52,937 nucleotides of DNA from Candidatus Firestonebacteria bacterium RIFOXYD2_FULL_39_29. Lineage in GTDB: Bacteria; Oederibacteriota; D2-FULL-39-29. The stretch covers positions 1 through 52,937 of the forward strand of contig MFGV01000005.1 in assembly GCA_001778375.1 (NCBI GenBank), given 5' to 3'. Each line of letters begins with the position of its first letter. Position 1 is the first letter of the stretch. This document shows positions 25,749 through 33,992 of this stretch, in pieces. The position numbers and the translations under genes are program-made. Under the pieces are notes generated by a model that was not told the DNA's origin, made no database searches, and saw only the letters and a list, made by a program, of their open reading frames with translations.

Positions 25749-26768
25749 ATGGGGAAAATACTAAAAGGCGGAGTAATAGGTTTTGGAAATATGGGACAAG
25801 GATTTACAAAGATGATAAATTCGCGTTCTGATGCCAAAATAACCATCGTTTGTAACAGAGGGAAGGAGAAACTGGATATTGCAAGAAAGGATTACGGATT
25901 ATACGGAACTCATTCAGCAGAGGAACTCCTTAATTCGGATATAGATTTTGTAATAATAACCTCTAATTCCTATGCGCATAGAGATCAGGTCGTAATGGCG
26001 GCAGAGAAAGGAAAACATATACTTTGCGAGAAACCTATTTCTCTTAACTTGAAAGAAGCTGATGAAATGATCGAGGCAGTTGAAAAAGCAGGGGTGGTAA
26101 ATGTCGTTAACTATACGCTCAGATTTACTCCTCACTATAAAAAGATCAAAGAAATGGTTGATTCAGGAGCCATAGGCAAGATACTTTCCTGCTGGAGTTC
26201 AAGATCCCGCGGCTCCGGTTTGTACAGTGGAGGTTCAAAACACAGAGCAATTGTAGAACCGGAAGAATCAGGCGGATGGATAATTCATCATGCTTGTCAC
26301 AATGTGGATTTTATGATGTCATTTGCGGGTCATGTTAAGGATGTCTACTGTGCTACTCAGTCAACATTTCATGAAAAAGATTCCGAAGAAATTATCTGGG
26401 CGATAATGAATTTTAAAGACGGAGCAATCGGGATGATGGGGGATTCCGTTTTGAATTTGAGATATGAATCTTTAGGTGTTTCCGGAGAAAAAGGGACAAT
26501 ATGCCTTGATTATACGGAGAAGGGTAAAGTGTTAAGGTTTCGGAAAGAAGAAGCTATCGATAATTTTGCTTTTGCCAGACCCGGTGATATTATTCAAGCA
26601 GATGAGAAATCCGATGCAGCAGAAAACTTGTTTAATCATTTTTTTGACTGTATCCGTAATGATAAAAAATCACATATAGATATCCGGGAGGCAAAAGCTT
26701 CTTTGGGTGTAAGTATTGCGCTTAAACAATCCTCGGTTGAAAAGAAAATTGTAAGTTTGCAGGGGTAA
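25749..26768 (+). CDS. Gfo/Idh/MocA family oxidoreductase
   Basis: 339 residues. The N-terminal Rossmann fold has VIGFGNMGQGF (G-x-G-x-x-G, ~8-18). ILCEKPISLNLKEADEMI (~90-107) is the family's E-K-P motif with the catalytic lysine. GGWIIHHACHNVDFMM (~177-192) is the C-terminal D/H active-site stretch. These enzymes oxidise or reduce sugars, inositols or similar substrates with NAD(P). AAGGAGAGG precedes the ATG. It is separated by 32 nt from the amidohydrolase gene, with which it is probably co-transcribed. Confidence 0.9.
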   Translation: MGKILKGGVIGFGNMGQGFTKMINSRSDAKITIVCNRGKEKLDIARKDYGLYGTHSAEELLNSDIDFVIITSNSYAHRDQVVMAAEKGKHILCEKPISLNLKEADEMIEAVEKAGVVNVVNYTLRFTPHYKKIKEMVDSGAIGKILSCWSSRSRGSGLYSGGSKHRAIVEPEESGGWIIHHACHNVDFMMSFAGHVKDVYCATQSTFHEKDSEEIIWAIMNFKDGAIGMMGDSVLNLRYESLGVSGEKGTICLDYTEKGKVLRFRKEEAIDNFAFARPGDIIQADEKSDAAENLFNHFFDCIRNDKKSHIDIREAKASLGVSIALKQSSVEKKIVSLQG

Positions 26769-26800
26769 AATTTCTAATGAAAAATTAAACAGGAGGGGGA

Positions 26801-27607
26801 ATGTCGAAGATTGAGATATATGATTTACATACTGCAGTGTCTGGCCCATGTTTGGAAGATCCAAAGAAGCTGACTTCTGAAAAATTCTCCGAGATATTTT
26901 CCAAATGCAGGCACGGGATAAGGCTTTTATCTATGGACGGGCGGAATGAAGCCGGAAAATATCCGGTTAGCAGTGTAATGCAGATGAAAAAAGTTATAGA
27001 TTGCCTGGAAGGTAAAATGCTGGGATTTGTTACGGTAAATCCGTATTTTCTTGAGGAAGGGCTTGAGGCAATGGAATTAGGTGTTAAAAAATTGAATATG
27101 AAAGCAATAGGAGAGATGGTTCAATATATGGAAAATTGGGTAACTGATGAATATATGGTCTTACCTGTTGTAAAAAAGGCCGGAGACCTGGATGTACCGA
27201 TAAATTTTCATGCGGGTGGTGAAGACCATGTCGAAGGTGTTGTTCACCTGGCTGAAAGTTTTCCGAAAACAAAATTTATAATGGCTCATTTTGGCGGGCG
27301 TGCCTGGCGATTCGCCGCAAAGCTTTTAAAGAATTTTAAAATAAGAAATGTCTGGGTTGAGCTAAATATTCCGGATCCGAAAGATCCAAGGTGTCCTATC
27401 CCTTCCACAATAGAAATGGTGAGAGCTGCAGTTGATTGTGTTGATATTGATCATATAGTATTTGGCACGGACTTTAACATATCTCCCGGGTTGGATTATC
27501 AATTTGGCAACAGGCTTCTTGATGTTTTGGAAACTATGAAAATGAAAGACAGGGATATGGAGAAAATATGTTCGTTAAATGCCAAAAAAATATTAAAGGT
27601 TAGATAG
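26801..27607 (+). CDS. Amidohydrolase-2 family protein, altered metal site
   Basis: 268 residues with a TIM-barrel amidohydrolase pattern: DVPINFHAGGEDHVEGVVHL (His on the fifth strand), KFIMAHFGGRAWR (His on the sixth) and IVFGTDFNISPG (the terminal Asp on the eighth). The N-terminal DxHxH is replaced by IYDLHTAVSG, so the second His is absent. Family members hydrolyse or decarboxylate cyclic amides and lactones, often needing one metal. The changed site may mean a mononuclear or different reaction. AGGAGGGGG site before ATG. It follows the Gfo/Idh/MocA gene and precedes a HEAT protein, all within one apparent operon. Confidence 0.75.
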   Translation: MSKIEIYDLHTAVSGPCLEDPKKLTSEKFSEIFSKCRHGIRLLSMDGRNEAGKYPVSSVMQMKKVIDCLEGKMLGFVTVNPYFLEEGLEAMELGVKKLNMKAIGEMVQYMENWVTDEYMVLPVVKKAGDLDVPINFHAGGEDHVEGVVHLAESFPKTKFIMAHFGGRAWRFAAKLLKNFKIRNVWVELNIPDPKDPRCPIPSTIEMVRAAVDCVDIDHIVFGTDFNISPGLDYQFGNRLLDVLETMKMKDRDMEKICSLNAKKILKVR

Positions 27608-27618
27608 CGGAGGATAAA

Positions 27619-28464
27619 ATGATTGGAAATATAGAGCAATTGTTGAAAGTACTGGGAACCAGGACTCCGGAGGCAGTTGAGGCTGCAAAAGCTTTGGCTA
27701 AAAAAGGCGTGCCGGCTTTATGCTTGCCGTTAAAACGGCCTGAATCCTTAAGTTCACCCCAGGGCAGACATGCAATTGCCAGGTTGCTTTTTGTTACTGA
27801 TATTTCTAAGATAATGTCAAATTTATTAGATGCAATTGCAAGTAAAGACTGGAGACCTGTTCAAACTGCAGGAGATGTTCTTTATGCGATGGGTAGAAGG
27901 TCGGCGCCAATATTGATTAAATACCTTGAAACAGAAAAACGTTCTGAGGGAAAAATAAATGCGATGTTTGTGCTGCAAAGGATAAGCACAGATGAGGCAG
28001 GAAAGGCTATAGAAAAAATTGCGTTGACTGACAAAGACCCTAATGTCCGTTCTGTTGCAGTTATGACATTAGGGATGATCGGTGCTTTCTCCTCTAAAGA
28101 TACGGTTGTAAAAGTGTTAAGAGATAAATCCCTCGATGTCAGGTTTTCTGCAGTTAAATCAGCCGGGTATCTAAGGATAAAAGAAGCGGCTAAACAAATT
28201 GTTAAAATAGTTGAAAAAGAAAAAGACCCAAAAGTGAAGGCAGTCGGTATATACTCTCTTGATAGGATCGGTAATCCGGAAGTTGCAAAAGATATTCTCG
28301 GATTTTTAAAAGACTCAGATGCTTATGTCAGATGGTCTGCGGCAGTAGCATTAAGAAGGATCTGGAATGATTCATGCAGACCAATATTGAAAAAAATGAA
28401 AGATCCTGATAAAGTTGTTGCTTCTGCTATTTTGGAAACAATGCAAATATGCTGCAGTAAATAA
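27619..28464 (+). CDS. HEAT/PBS-lyase-repeat protein
   Basis: 281 residues formed almost entirely of ~30-residue helical HEAT repeats: ALTDKDPNVRSVAVMTLGMI, LRDKSLDVRFSAVKSAGYLR, KEKDPKVKAVGIYSLDRIG, LKDSDAYVRWSAAVALRRI and two weaker ones at the N-terminus. The pattern 'D-x-x-V-R-x-x-A-x-x-x-L' is clear. It contains no catalytic motif; such proteins are scaffolds or act as regulators. The GCGGAGGA site fits the start. Its stop is 4 nt before a large perfect inverted repeat. Confidence 0.85.
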   Translation: MIGNIEQLLKVLGTRTPEAVEAAKALAKKGVPALCLPLKRPESLSSPQGRHAIARLLFVTDISKIMSNLLDAIASKDWRPVQTAGDVLYAMGRRSAPILIKYLETEKRSEGKINAMFVLQRISTDEAGKAIEKIALTDKDPNVRSVAVMTLGMIGAFSSKDTVVKVLRDKSLDVRFSAVKSAGYLRIKEAAKQIVKIVEKEKDPKVKAVGIYSLDRIGNPEVAKDILGFLKDSDAYVRWSAAVALRRIWNDSCRPILKKMKDPDKVVASAILETMQICCSK

Positions 28465-28467
28465 ATA

Positions 28468-28592
28468 TTATGACGTTATGCCAAAGAAAACCCCGAGCGC
28501 ACGGAGTTTCGACGATAGGAGATTTTTAATTATTCATGCCAAATTCATCCCACGAGCTCACGCTCGGGGTTTTCTTTGGCATAACGTCATAA
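28468..28592. repeat. Perfect 32-bp inverted repeat, MITE- or terminator-like
   Basis: Bases 28468-28499 and 28561-28592 are exact reverse complements over 32 bp, with a 61-base centre. The arm begins TTATGACGTTATGCCAAAG and its inner end is CCCCGAGCG; the right arm reads CGCTCGGGGTTTTCTTT. The inner GC-rich stem followed by a T-rich tail resembles a bidirectional terminator, while the length and exactness resemble a miniature inverted-repeat element. It lies in the only gap between the HEAT gene and the ECF sigma gene. Confidence 0.75.
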
Positions 28593-28608
28593 AAATTGAA
28601 GAAAGTTT

Positions 28609-29211
28609 ATGATATTATTAATGGTGTCGGGAGAATATGACTTGATAAATACTCCAAAAAACGGGATAGATCCAGATTCTATTTTAATGCTTCAAGCCAA
28701 AAGCGGGGATATTCATGCCTATGAAGCACTCGTAAATAAATATAAAAAACCTCTTTTAAATTTCATATACCGTTTTCTGAAAGACAGACAGCTCGCGGAA
28801 GATATCGCCCAGGAGACATTCTTTCGGGTCTACCGCGCAAGAGAAACCTACCGGCCCGGGTCAAAGTTTTCCACCTGGCTCTATACGATTGCCTCAAACC
28901 TTTCTCTTGATACAAAAAAGAAAGAAAAACGAGACGCCTCCGGTCATGTTCAGTCTATGCCGGATTCCGGCCGGGAGTTAGGAAGTAGCGACACCCCCGT
29001 ATATTCAGGCGCCGAAAATTCCCGTCTGGAAGAAAATATCCACGCCGCCCTTCAAAATCTTCCCGAAACACAAAGAATAGCACTACTCCTCAAGGTCTAC
29101 GAAGATAAAAGCTACACCGAAATAGCCGAAATCATCGGCACCACCAAACCCGCCGTAGAATCCCTGATCTTCCGAGCCAGACAGAATTTGAAGATAAAAC
29201 AACTGAAATAA
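28609..29211 (+). CDS. ECF sigma-70 factor
   Basis: 200 residues. Sigma-2 region spans ~25-95 (NFIYRFLKDRQLAEDIAQET, FFRVYRA, FSTWLYTIASNLSLD); sigma-4 spans ~138-195 (LQNLPETQRIALLLKVYEDK, SYTEIAEIIGTTKPAVESLI, FRARQNLK). The linker region with Gly/Ser/Asp residues is typical of ECF factors. The weak gaagaaag site is 4-11 nt before ATG 28609; another ATG at 28621 is possible. A zinc-finger anti-sigma-like gene, the usual partner, lies not next to it but at 39261, beyond the restriction island. A weak terminator-like GTAAATCC/GGATTTTAC hairpin occurs at 29227-29246. Confidence 0.9.
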   Translation: MILLMVSGEYDLINTPKNGIDPDSILMLQAKSGDIHAYEALVNKYKKPLLNFIYRFLKDRQLAEDIAQETFFRVYRARETYRPGSKFSTWLYTIASNLSLDTKKKEKRDASGHVQSMPDSGRELGSSDTPVYSGAENSRLEENIHAALQNLPETQRIALLLKVYEDKSYTEIAEIIGTTKPAVESLIFRARQNLKIKQLK

Positions 29212-29307
29212 ACAACTCGTTAAAGCGTAAATCCCCCGGATTTTACCCTTTAAAAGTACTGCTTTTCGATGTATAATCTATAATGCGCGTTGAATCAATG
29301 TGCATTC

Positions 29308-29345
29308 AGGGGCCTGACAACAGCTTTTCCGGTGTCTGCTTTTTT
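29308..29345 (+). repeat. Hairpin repeat, left copy flanking the R-M island
   Basis: AGGGGCCTGACAAC (29308-29321), nine spacer bases and GGTGTCTG (29331-29338), followed by CTTTTTTG. The reverse complement of the hairpin at 39169-39199 has the same layout with 13/14 and 8/8 matches in the two arms and an equal 9-base spacer. It resembles dispersed REP-type palindromes. Two TATAAT boxes (29272 and 29279) just upstream may serve mod. Confidence 0.55.
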
Positions 29346-29420
29346 GCCCGCCGGTCTTGATGGAGGGTACCCGCCAGTTAATTTGTTTGGGTGAAAAAGA
29401 AAGGCATATAAGGGGAAAAT

Positions 29421-31388
29421 ATGGATGGAAAATCGGAAGATATAAGGCAGGAAAGAATAAACAATTTGAAAGAAATTATGCCTGAGGTTTTTACTGAGGG
29501 GAAGGTGGATGTTGAGAAGCTCAAGCTGACGCTTGGGGAGGATTTGAACCTTCAGGATGAACGGTATGTGTTGAATTGGGCGGGGAAAGCGGAAGCTTTT
29601 AAGGTCTTACAGGCGCAGAGTACCGCGACACTCGCTCCGGCGCCGGAAGAATCCATTGATTTTGAAAAAACGCAGAATGTATTCATAGAAGGCGAGAATC
29701 TCGAAGTCCTGAAAGTCCTTCAGAAATCCTATTACGGCAAAATAAAGATGATTTACATAGACCCGCCGTACAATACCGGCAACGACAGCTTTATCTATCC
29801 AGACAAGTTTTCCGAGTCAAAAGACGAGTACCTGAAGAGAATCGGCGACAAAGATGAAGAAGGCTTCCTCCTGAAAGAAGGCTTATTTCGAAAAAACAGC
29901 AAAGAAAGCGGCCACTACCATTCCAACTGGCTCTCCATGATGTACCCACGATTATTCCTTGCAAGAAACCTCCTGAGAGATGACGGCGTGATTTTTGTCT
30001 CCATTGACGACAATGAAGTTCATAATCTACGAATGATAATGAATGAAGTCTTTGGAGCCGAGAATTTCATTTCAAGTATTTCAAGAGTAATGAAATCTGG
30101 AGGTTCTAAAGGCAGTTACTTCACTCCGAATGTAGACTTCATTCTTGTATATGCAAAAAATATTATTTCAACTGAGTATTTTAGATCACCAATAAGTCAG
30201 GATCAAATAGCTAATTACTACAATAAAATAGAATCCTCGGGTAATAGGAAAGGAGAATCTTTCGGGGAAGAACGTGTCTATGTCGCCGGTCTTGATATTC
30301 GTCCTAATCAAAGATATTGGATAAAATGCCCAGATGGAAGTTTTGTAATTCCGCCAGGGGAGAATTTCCCAGAAAAAATTAAACAAGGATCAAAAATAAC
30401 TCCAACTTCACAAGATGGTGTGTGGAAGTGGATATTTGAGACATACGAAGATGAGCTTAAAAAAGGTAACATCGTGTTTAAGCAAACGTCAACTTCTGCA
30501 TTATTAGATCAAGATGGAAATCGGTCAAAATGGAATATATATAACAAACTATGGCTAAAAGATAGGCTTGAGAAGGGTGTTGTTCCCTCTAATTTTATTG
30601 ATGATTATGAAAACAGGCAAAGTGCTTCAGAGTTGAAACAGCTTGATATTTCTTTTGATTTTGCAAAGCCTGCTGGACTGATAAAATATTTGATTGATAT
30701 TGTAAGTGTTAAAGGTGATGAAATAGTCTTAGATTTTTTTGCTGGTTCAGGTACTACTGCTCATGCATTATATTTATTAAATAAAGAAGATGGCGATGAT
30801 AGAAAGTACATTTGTGTTCAATTACCAGAGAAAACTGATGAAGACAGCGAAGCATATAAAGCAGGTTATAAGACGATAGCTGAAATCTGCAAAGAAAGAA
30901 TACGAAGAGTTATTAAAAAAATCAAAAAAGAAAAGGAAGAGAATCCAGACCTTTTTGCCGACCAGAAAAAGGACTTAGACCTAGGAATGAAGGTTTTCAA
31001 GCTTAAAAACTCTAATTTTAAAATCTGGCGGAACGACATAGCTGAAAATGAAAAAGAACTTGGCAAACAATTAGATGCCTTTGAAAATCCAATAAAAAAA
31101 GAAGCCAAAAATGAAAATATGCTCTGGGAAATCCTTCTAAAATCCGGCTATGACTTAAATACAAAGGTAGAAGAAAAGAAAATCTCCGGTTGCCCTGTCT
31201 TCTTGGTCTCTGACGGTGAAATGATCGTCTGCCTTTCAAAAATCAACGAGAGTGTAGTCAAAGAAATCGTAAAACAACCCCCAAAAAAATGCATCTGTCT
31301 TGACATTCTCTTCGCCAAAAACGACCAATTAAAAACCAACACCGTCCTACAAATGAAAGACGCCGGAGTGGAGTTTAGGACAATATGA
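29421..31388 (+). CDS. mod: Type III R-M DNA methyltransferase (Mod)
   Basis: 655 residues. The beta-class order of motifs is visible: DPPYNTGNDSFIYPD (motif IV, DPPY at 114-117) precedes FFAGSGTTAHAL (motif I, ~440), with the target-recognition region in between (~190-400). IFVSIDDNEVHNLRMIMNEVFG is typical of type III/N6-adenine Mod proteins. The length is usual. The GGGG site supports the ATG. It adds N6-methyl to adenine at the recognition sequence. The stop overlaps the next start as ATGA. Base composition changes near 30,050, where the TRD begins, from moderately GC to more AT-rich, which suggests exchange of the TRD. Confidence 0.93.
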   Translation: MDGKSEDIRQERINNLKEIMPEVFTEGKVDVEKLKLTLGEDLNLQDERYVLNWAGKAEAFKVLQAQSTATLAPAPEESIDFEKTQNVFIEGENLEVLKVLQKSYYGKIKMIYIDPPYNTGNDSFIYPDKFSESKDEYLKRIGDKDEEGFLLKEGLFRKNSKESGHYHSNWLSMMYPRLFLARNLLRDDGVIFVSIDDNEVHNLRMIMNEVFGAENFISSISRVMKSGGSKGSYFTPNVDFILVYAKNIISTEYFRSPISQDQIANYYNKIESSGNRKGESFGEERVYVAGLDIRPNQRYWIKCPDGSFVIPPGENFPEKIKQGSKITPTSQDGVWKWIFETYEDELKKGNIVFKQTSTSALLDQDGNRSKWNIYNKLWLKDRLEKGVVPSNFIDDYENRQSASELKQLDISFDFAKPAGLIKYLIDIVSVKGDEIVLDFFAGSGTTAHALYLLNKEDGDDRKYICVQLPEKTDEDSEAYKAGYKTIAEICKERIRRVIKKIKKEKEENPDLFADQKKDLDLGMKVFKLKNSNFKIWRNDIAENEKELGKQLDAFENPIKKEAKNENMLWEILLKSGYDLNTKVEEKKISGCPVFLVSDGEMIVCLSKINESVVKEIVKQPPKKCICLDILFAKNDQLKTNTVLQMKDAGVEFRTI

Positions 31389-32506
31389 ACAATAAAATAG
31401 TTTTCATAGATAGATTCAATGAAGAATCAAAACCCATAAATGATGAAATATTCAAAGAGGTTGCCACGATTGTAAAAGATAAAAAGTATAATTTTAAGCT
31501 TGAGCCTGCTAAAGTACCAAGAGGAATATTGGATGAATCACTAATAAGACAAATTATTGAAGCAAAATTAGTTATCGCTTGCATAAATGGTATTGAAGAC
31601 CAAATTGTTGCTTCAAAATCTCTTAATGTTATTTATGAGCTTGCTTTCAGACAAGCTGCTCAAAGACCAATTATTGCTGTCAGCAAAAACAATAAATTAG
31701 AAAATCTGCCATTTTATCTGCGTAATATTAAAATAGTAAAAAATATTAGAAGAGAATTGCCAGAGGTTTTAAATAGTGTCTTGAATAATCCGGATTATCC
31801 AGATAATAGAGTATGGAAAATACTTAAAGAAATAGAAACAGAAAATCGCCTGAGCGTTAAAAATGCATTTGATTTTTATGAGAGAAAAAAAATCTGGGAA
31901 GTAGATTCAACAGGAAGCCTGAGGGTATTTGGGTCATATCTCGGAGCCATGTCAAAAGCAGGTGAAGACTGGAAAAACTACACCTTGTCTTTTAAAATGA
32001 AAATAGTTAATAGGTCTTTAGGTGTGATTGTGTATGGCGGTACTTGGAAAAAGGGATTGATGTTCCAAATATCAACAGAAGGAAAAAGGATTATTCCTCA
32101 CAGATTATTTCCTACGGTAAATGCAATGCCAGACTCAATAATAAAATCCATGTCAAAATGCTCAAAGAATTGCAATATCTGTAACGATACTTGGTATGAT
32201 GTTGCCATTACGATTGGAAGAAGAATACAAATAAAACTTGACAAAAAAACATTAAGCTGGACTGAAGCTCAGACAAGGATATTTCTTGGATTTGTTAGCC
32301 AAAATGATGCTATTATAAAAGATGACTGGGTAGGAGAAGAAAGAGCGATCCCAAAGATAGATTCTGAGCAATTGTGTTGTGGAAAGATAGGATTTAGAAA
32401 TTCTTACGGTGGAAATGAGTTGAATGATGAAGAAGCTTTAATAAGGGATGTGAAGGTAATATTAGAAGATGGAAGGGTAATAAATATCTGGCCGAGTGCT
32501 TGCTGA
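31385..32506 (+). CDS. TIR/deoxyribosyltransferase-like domain fused to lectin-like domain
   Basis: 373 residues, starting 4 nt inside the end of mod. Residues ~1-130 have a Rossmann-like order: KIVFIDRFNEE, RQIIEAKLVIACINGIED, then SLNVIYELAFRQAAQRPIIAVS. The N-V-x-Y-E-L-A-x-R-Q-A-x-x-x-P-I-I pattern is that of TIR-like/nucleoside 2-deoxyribosyltransferase-like proteins, with the Glu of YEL as likely catalytic residue. Residues ~155-370 form a beta-sandwich of concanavalin-like type (WKNYTLSFKMKIVNRSLGVI, WYDVAITIGRRIQIKLD, GKIGFRNSYGG), close to LamG/DUF1080, with a C-x-x-x-C-x-x-C insertion. The overlap with mod argues for a joint function. Both domain calls are by motif reading. Confidence 0.65.
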   Translation: MNNKIVFIDRFNEESKPINDEIFKEVATIVKDKKYNFKLEPAKVPRGILDESLIRQIIEAKLVIACINGIEDQIVASKSLNVIYELAFRQAAQRPIIAVSKNNKLENLPFYLRNIKIVKNIRRELPEVLNSVLNNPDYPDNRVWKILKEIETENRLSVKNAFDFYERKKIWEVDSTGSLRVFGSYLGAMSKAGEDWKNYTLSFKMKIVNRSLGVIVYGGTWKKGLMFQISTEGKRIIPHRLFPTVNAMPDSIIKSMSKCSKNCNICNDTWYDVAITIGRRIQIKLDKKTLSWTEAQTRIFLGFVSQNDAIIKDDWVGEERAIPKIDSEQLCCGKIGFRNSYGGNELNDEEALIRDVKVILEDGRVINIWPSAC

Positions 32507-32918
32507 GAGCGAAAAGAAAAATTAGCGAGCTACGGCCATTTTGCTGAGGTCAGCAAAATCGTCAAGCTTGATGCAGCAGTGCGGTGAGTCTTCGACAGTT
32601 TGTCGACAAGTGAAATGGGTCCAACTATTAAGGAATACTTAATAGTTCAACCAGAATGAAAACAAATAGATTCTCTTTAAAGACGGCGAATTATGGAAAA
32701 ATCAGTTGCCGAGAAATTCTCGGTAACTGTCAGGAAAGTGGAAAGTATTTTTAAAGACACTGCCCTCCAAAAAGCGTTGGCGGGTCAACTAAGAGATCCC
32801 GGATATCCAAAAAGATCGGCGGGTTAATTAAGAGATATCCAAAAAACCGGATTCCCCGCCGAACGGCGAGGTCTCGTTAACGACGGACGGAATGACAGAG
32901 ACGAAGGGAAAATAATTA
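32507..32918. other. Repeat-rich spacer inside the R-M island
   Basis: This 412-bp gap holds several structured parts: a perfect 10-bp hairpin AACTATTAAG/CTTAATAGTT (32623-32647), a 13-bp hairpin with one mismatch (32703-32729, arms CAGTTGCCGAGAA and TTCTCGGTAACTG), an imperfect tandem repeat of GGCGGGTYAAYTAAGAGAT and ATATCCAAAAA units (32789-32850), and GC-rich CCGCC ... GGCGAGGTCTCG ... GGACGG (32856-32890), which recurs in reverse near 40131-40175. A 44-codon frame is listed separately. Confidence 0.6.
32693..32827 (+). CDS. Possible 44-aa ORF in the R-M spacer
   Basis: ATG 32693 opens a 44-codon frame (MEKSVAEKFSVTVRKVESIF and so on) that crosses the hairpin at 32703-32729 and the tandem units. 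The first 30 residues would be helical, with a helix-turn-helix-like SVAEKFSVTVRKV. No ribosome-binding site is clear. It may be a gene fragment left by the insertion of repeats. Confidence 0.25.
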   Translation: MEKSVAEKFSVTVRKVESIFKDTALQKALAGQLRDPGYPKRSAG

Positions 32919-33809
32919 ATGATTTACAAAGTATTTGTTGATGACAGCGGGAGTAGAGATTACAAGAATCCTTATGTCTCTGATTTTAAGGTAAAGCCGC
33001 CTTTATTTGAGGCTTATCCCCAATTTTGGAGAGATAATTATTTTGTTTTGTGCGGAGTAAGAATCCATCAGAGTGAAATCGGTGGCATTAATAAAGAAAT
33101 TAACGATTTAAAAATGACTCACTTTAAAACAAATAAAGTTGAAATAAAGTCAGACTGGCTTAGGAATCCGAGGCAAAGACAGAAATATTATTTAGAAAAG
33201 TATAATATTTCAGCTGAAAAGCTTAATGAGTTTGGCTTTGAGATTTATGAGATTATTAAAAAGAATGCTAATAAAATGAAAATTATTGGGGTTGTTTTTG
33301 ATAAAAGATGTTACGGTGAAGAAAAAAGAAGGACTACGGATGGGCAGCCTTTGCTTAAAGCCGTTCAAGTGTTGTTTGAAAGACTTCAATACACGAAAAA
33401 ATATCATATTGTGATTTTTGATCAATTTGAATGCGACTTGTGTATAACTAAAGGTGAGCATAAAAAAATATCTGATATTGCCCAATCCAAAGATAATCTT
33501 AAAAAGCTTCATGTTGGCCAATTTGATAAGATAATTGATGTGAAATTTTCTAAATCTTCCGGAGAAAACTTTATTCAAATCGCCGATCTTTGCGCGTACA
33601 ATGTTTATAGGCAATTTTTGCATTTTGGCAGGGAATGGACAAAAGAACAAGGCAATGAAGTAATGAATATGTATGAATACTTTGAAAAAATTAGATGTAA
33701 TTTTATGGTTAATCCGGTAAATGGTAAAGTTCAGGGATGTGGATTGGTCTGCTTGCCGGACTTTGGTAAATGCAATTGGAATCTGCTAAAAGGGTGCGAT
33801 TTAAAATAA
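32919..33809 (+). CDS. DUF3800 protein
   Basis: 296 residues. The N-terminal IYKVFVDDSGSRD (residues 2-14) is the DUF3800 start motif (D-D/E-S-G), followed by YFVLCGVRI, and FIQIADLCAYNVYRQF (~ residue 225) is the family's conserved ending, I-Q-x-A-D-L-x-A-Y. Together they form an RNase H-like fold with acidic residues (D8/D9, and D at ~226), so a nuclease or phosphotransfer role is likely but not established. It commonly occurs in defence islands. It is placed between the TIR-like fusion and res. The ATG has only a weak site, so translation may be modest. Confidence 0.8.
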   Translation: MIYKVFVDDSGSRDYKNPYVSDFKVKPPLFEAYPQFWRDNYFVLCGVRIHQSEIGGINKEINDLKMTHFKTNKVEIKSDWLRNPRQRQKYYLEKYNISAEKLNEFGFEIYEIIKKNANKMKIIGVVFDKRCYGEEKRRTTDGQPLLKAVQVLFERLQYTKKYHIVIFDQFECDLCITKGEHKKISDIAQSKDNLKKLHVGQFDKIIDVKFSKSSGENFIQIADLCAYNVYRQFLHFGREWTKEQGNEVMNMYEYFEKIRCNFMVNPVNGKVQGCGLVCLPDFGKCNWNLLKGCDLK

Positions 33810-33992
33810 ATGAGGTCAGTTTCCTTTCGGATATCCACATTGCCAAGAGGTGGACTAGCTCCGGAGAGCAACCGACCAAGATTATTCTAACAAAAAAGTT
33901 AAACATATGCAATAGGCAATAAATACTAATTTTTAAAGGTAAAAAAGTAAGGAAAAGCAGCAAAAAAATAATGAAAAAGGAAAACTTAAACA

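Noticed and set aside
28415-28612. 65-residue + frame
   Set aside because: It runs through the perfect inverted repeat and overlaps the HEAT gene.
32654-32755. 32-codon frame overlapping the 44-codon frame
   Set aside because: No ribosome-binding site and no protein pattern; it overlaps the hairpins.
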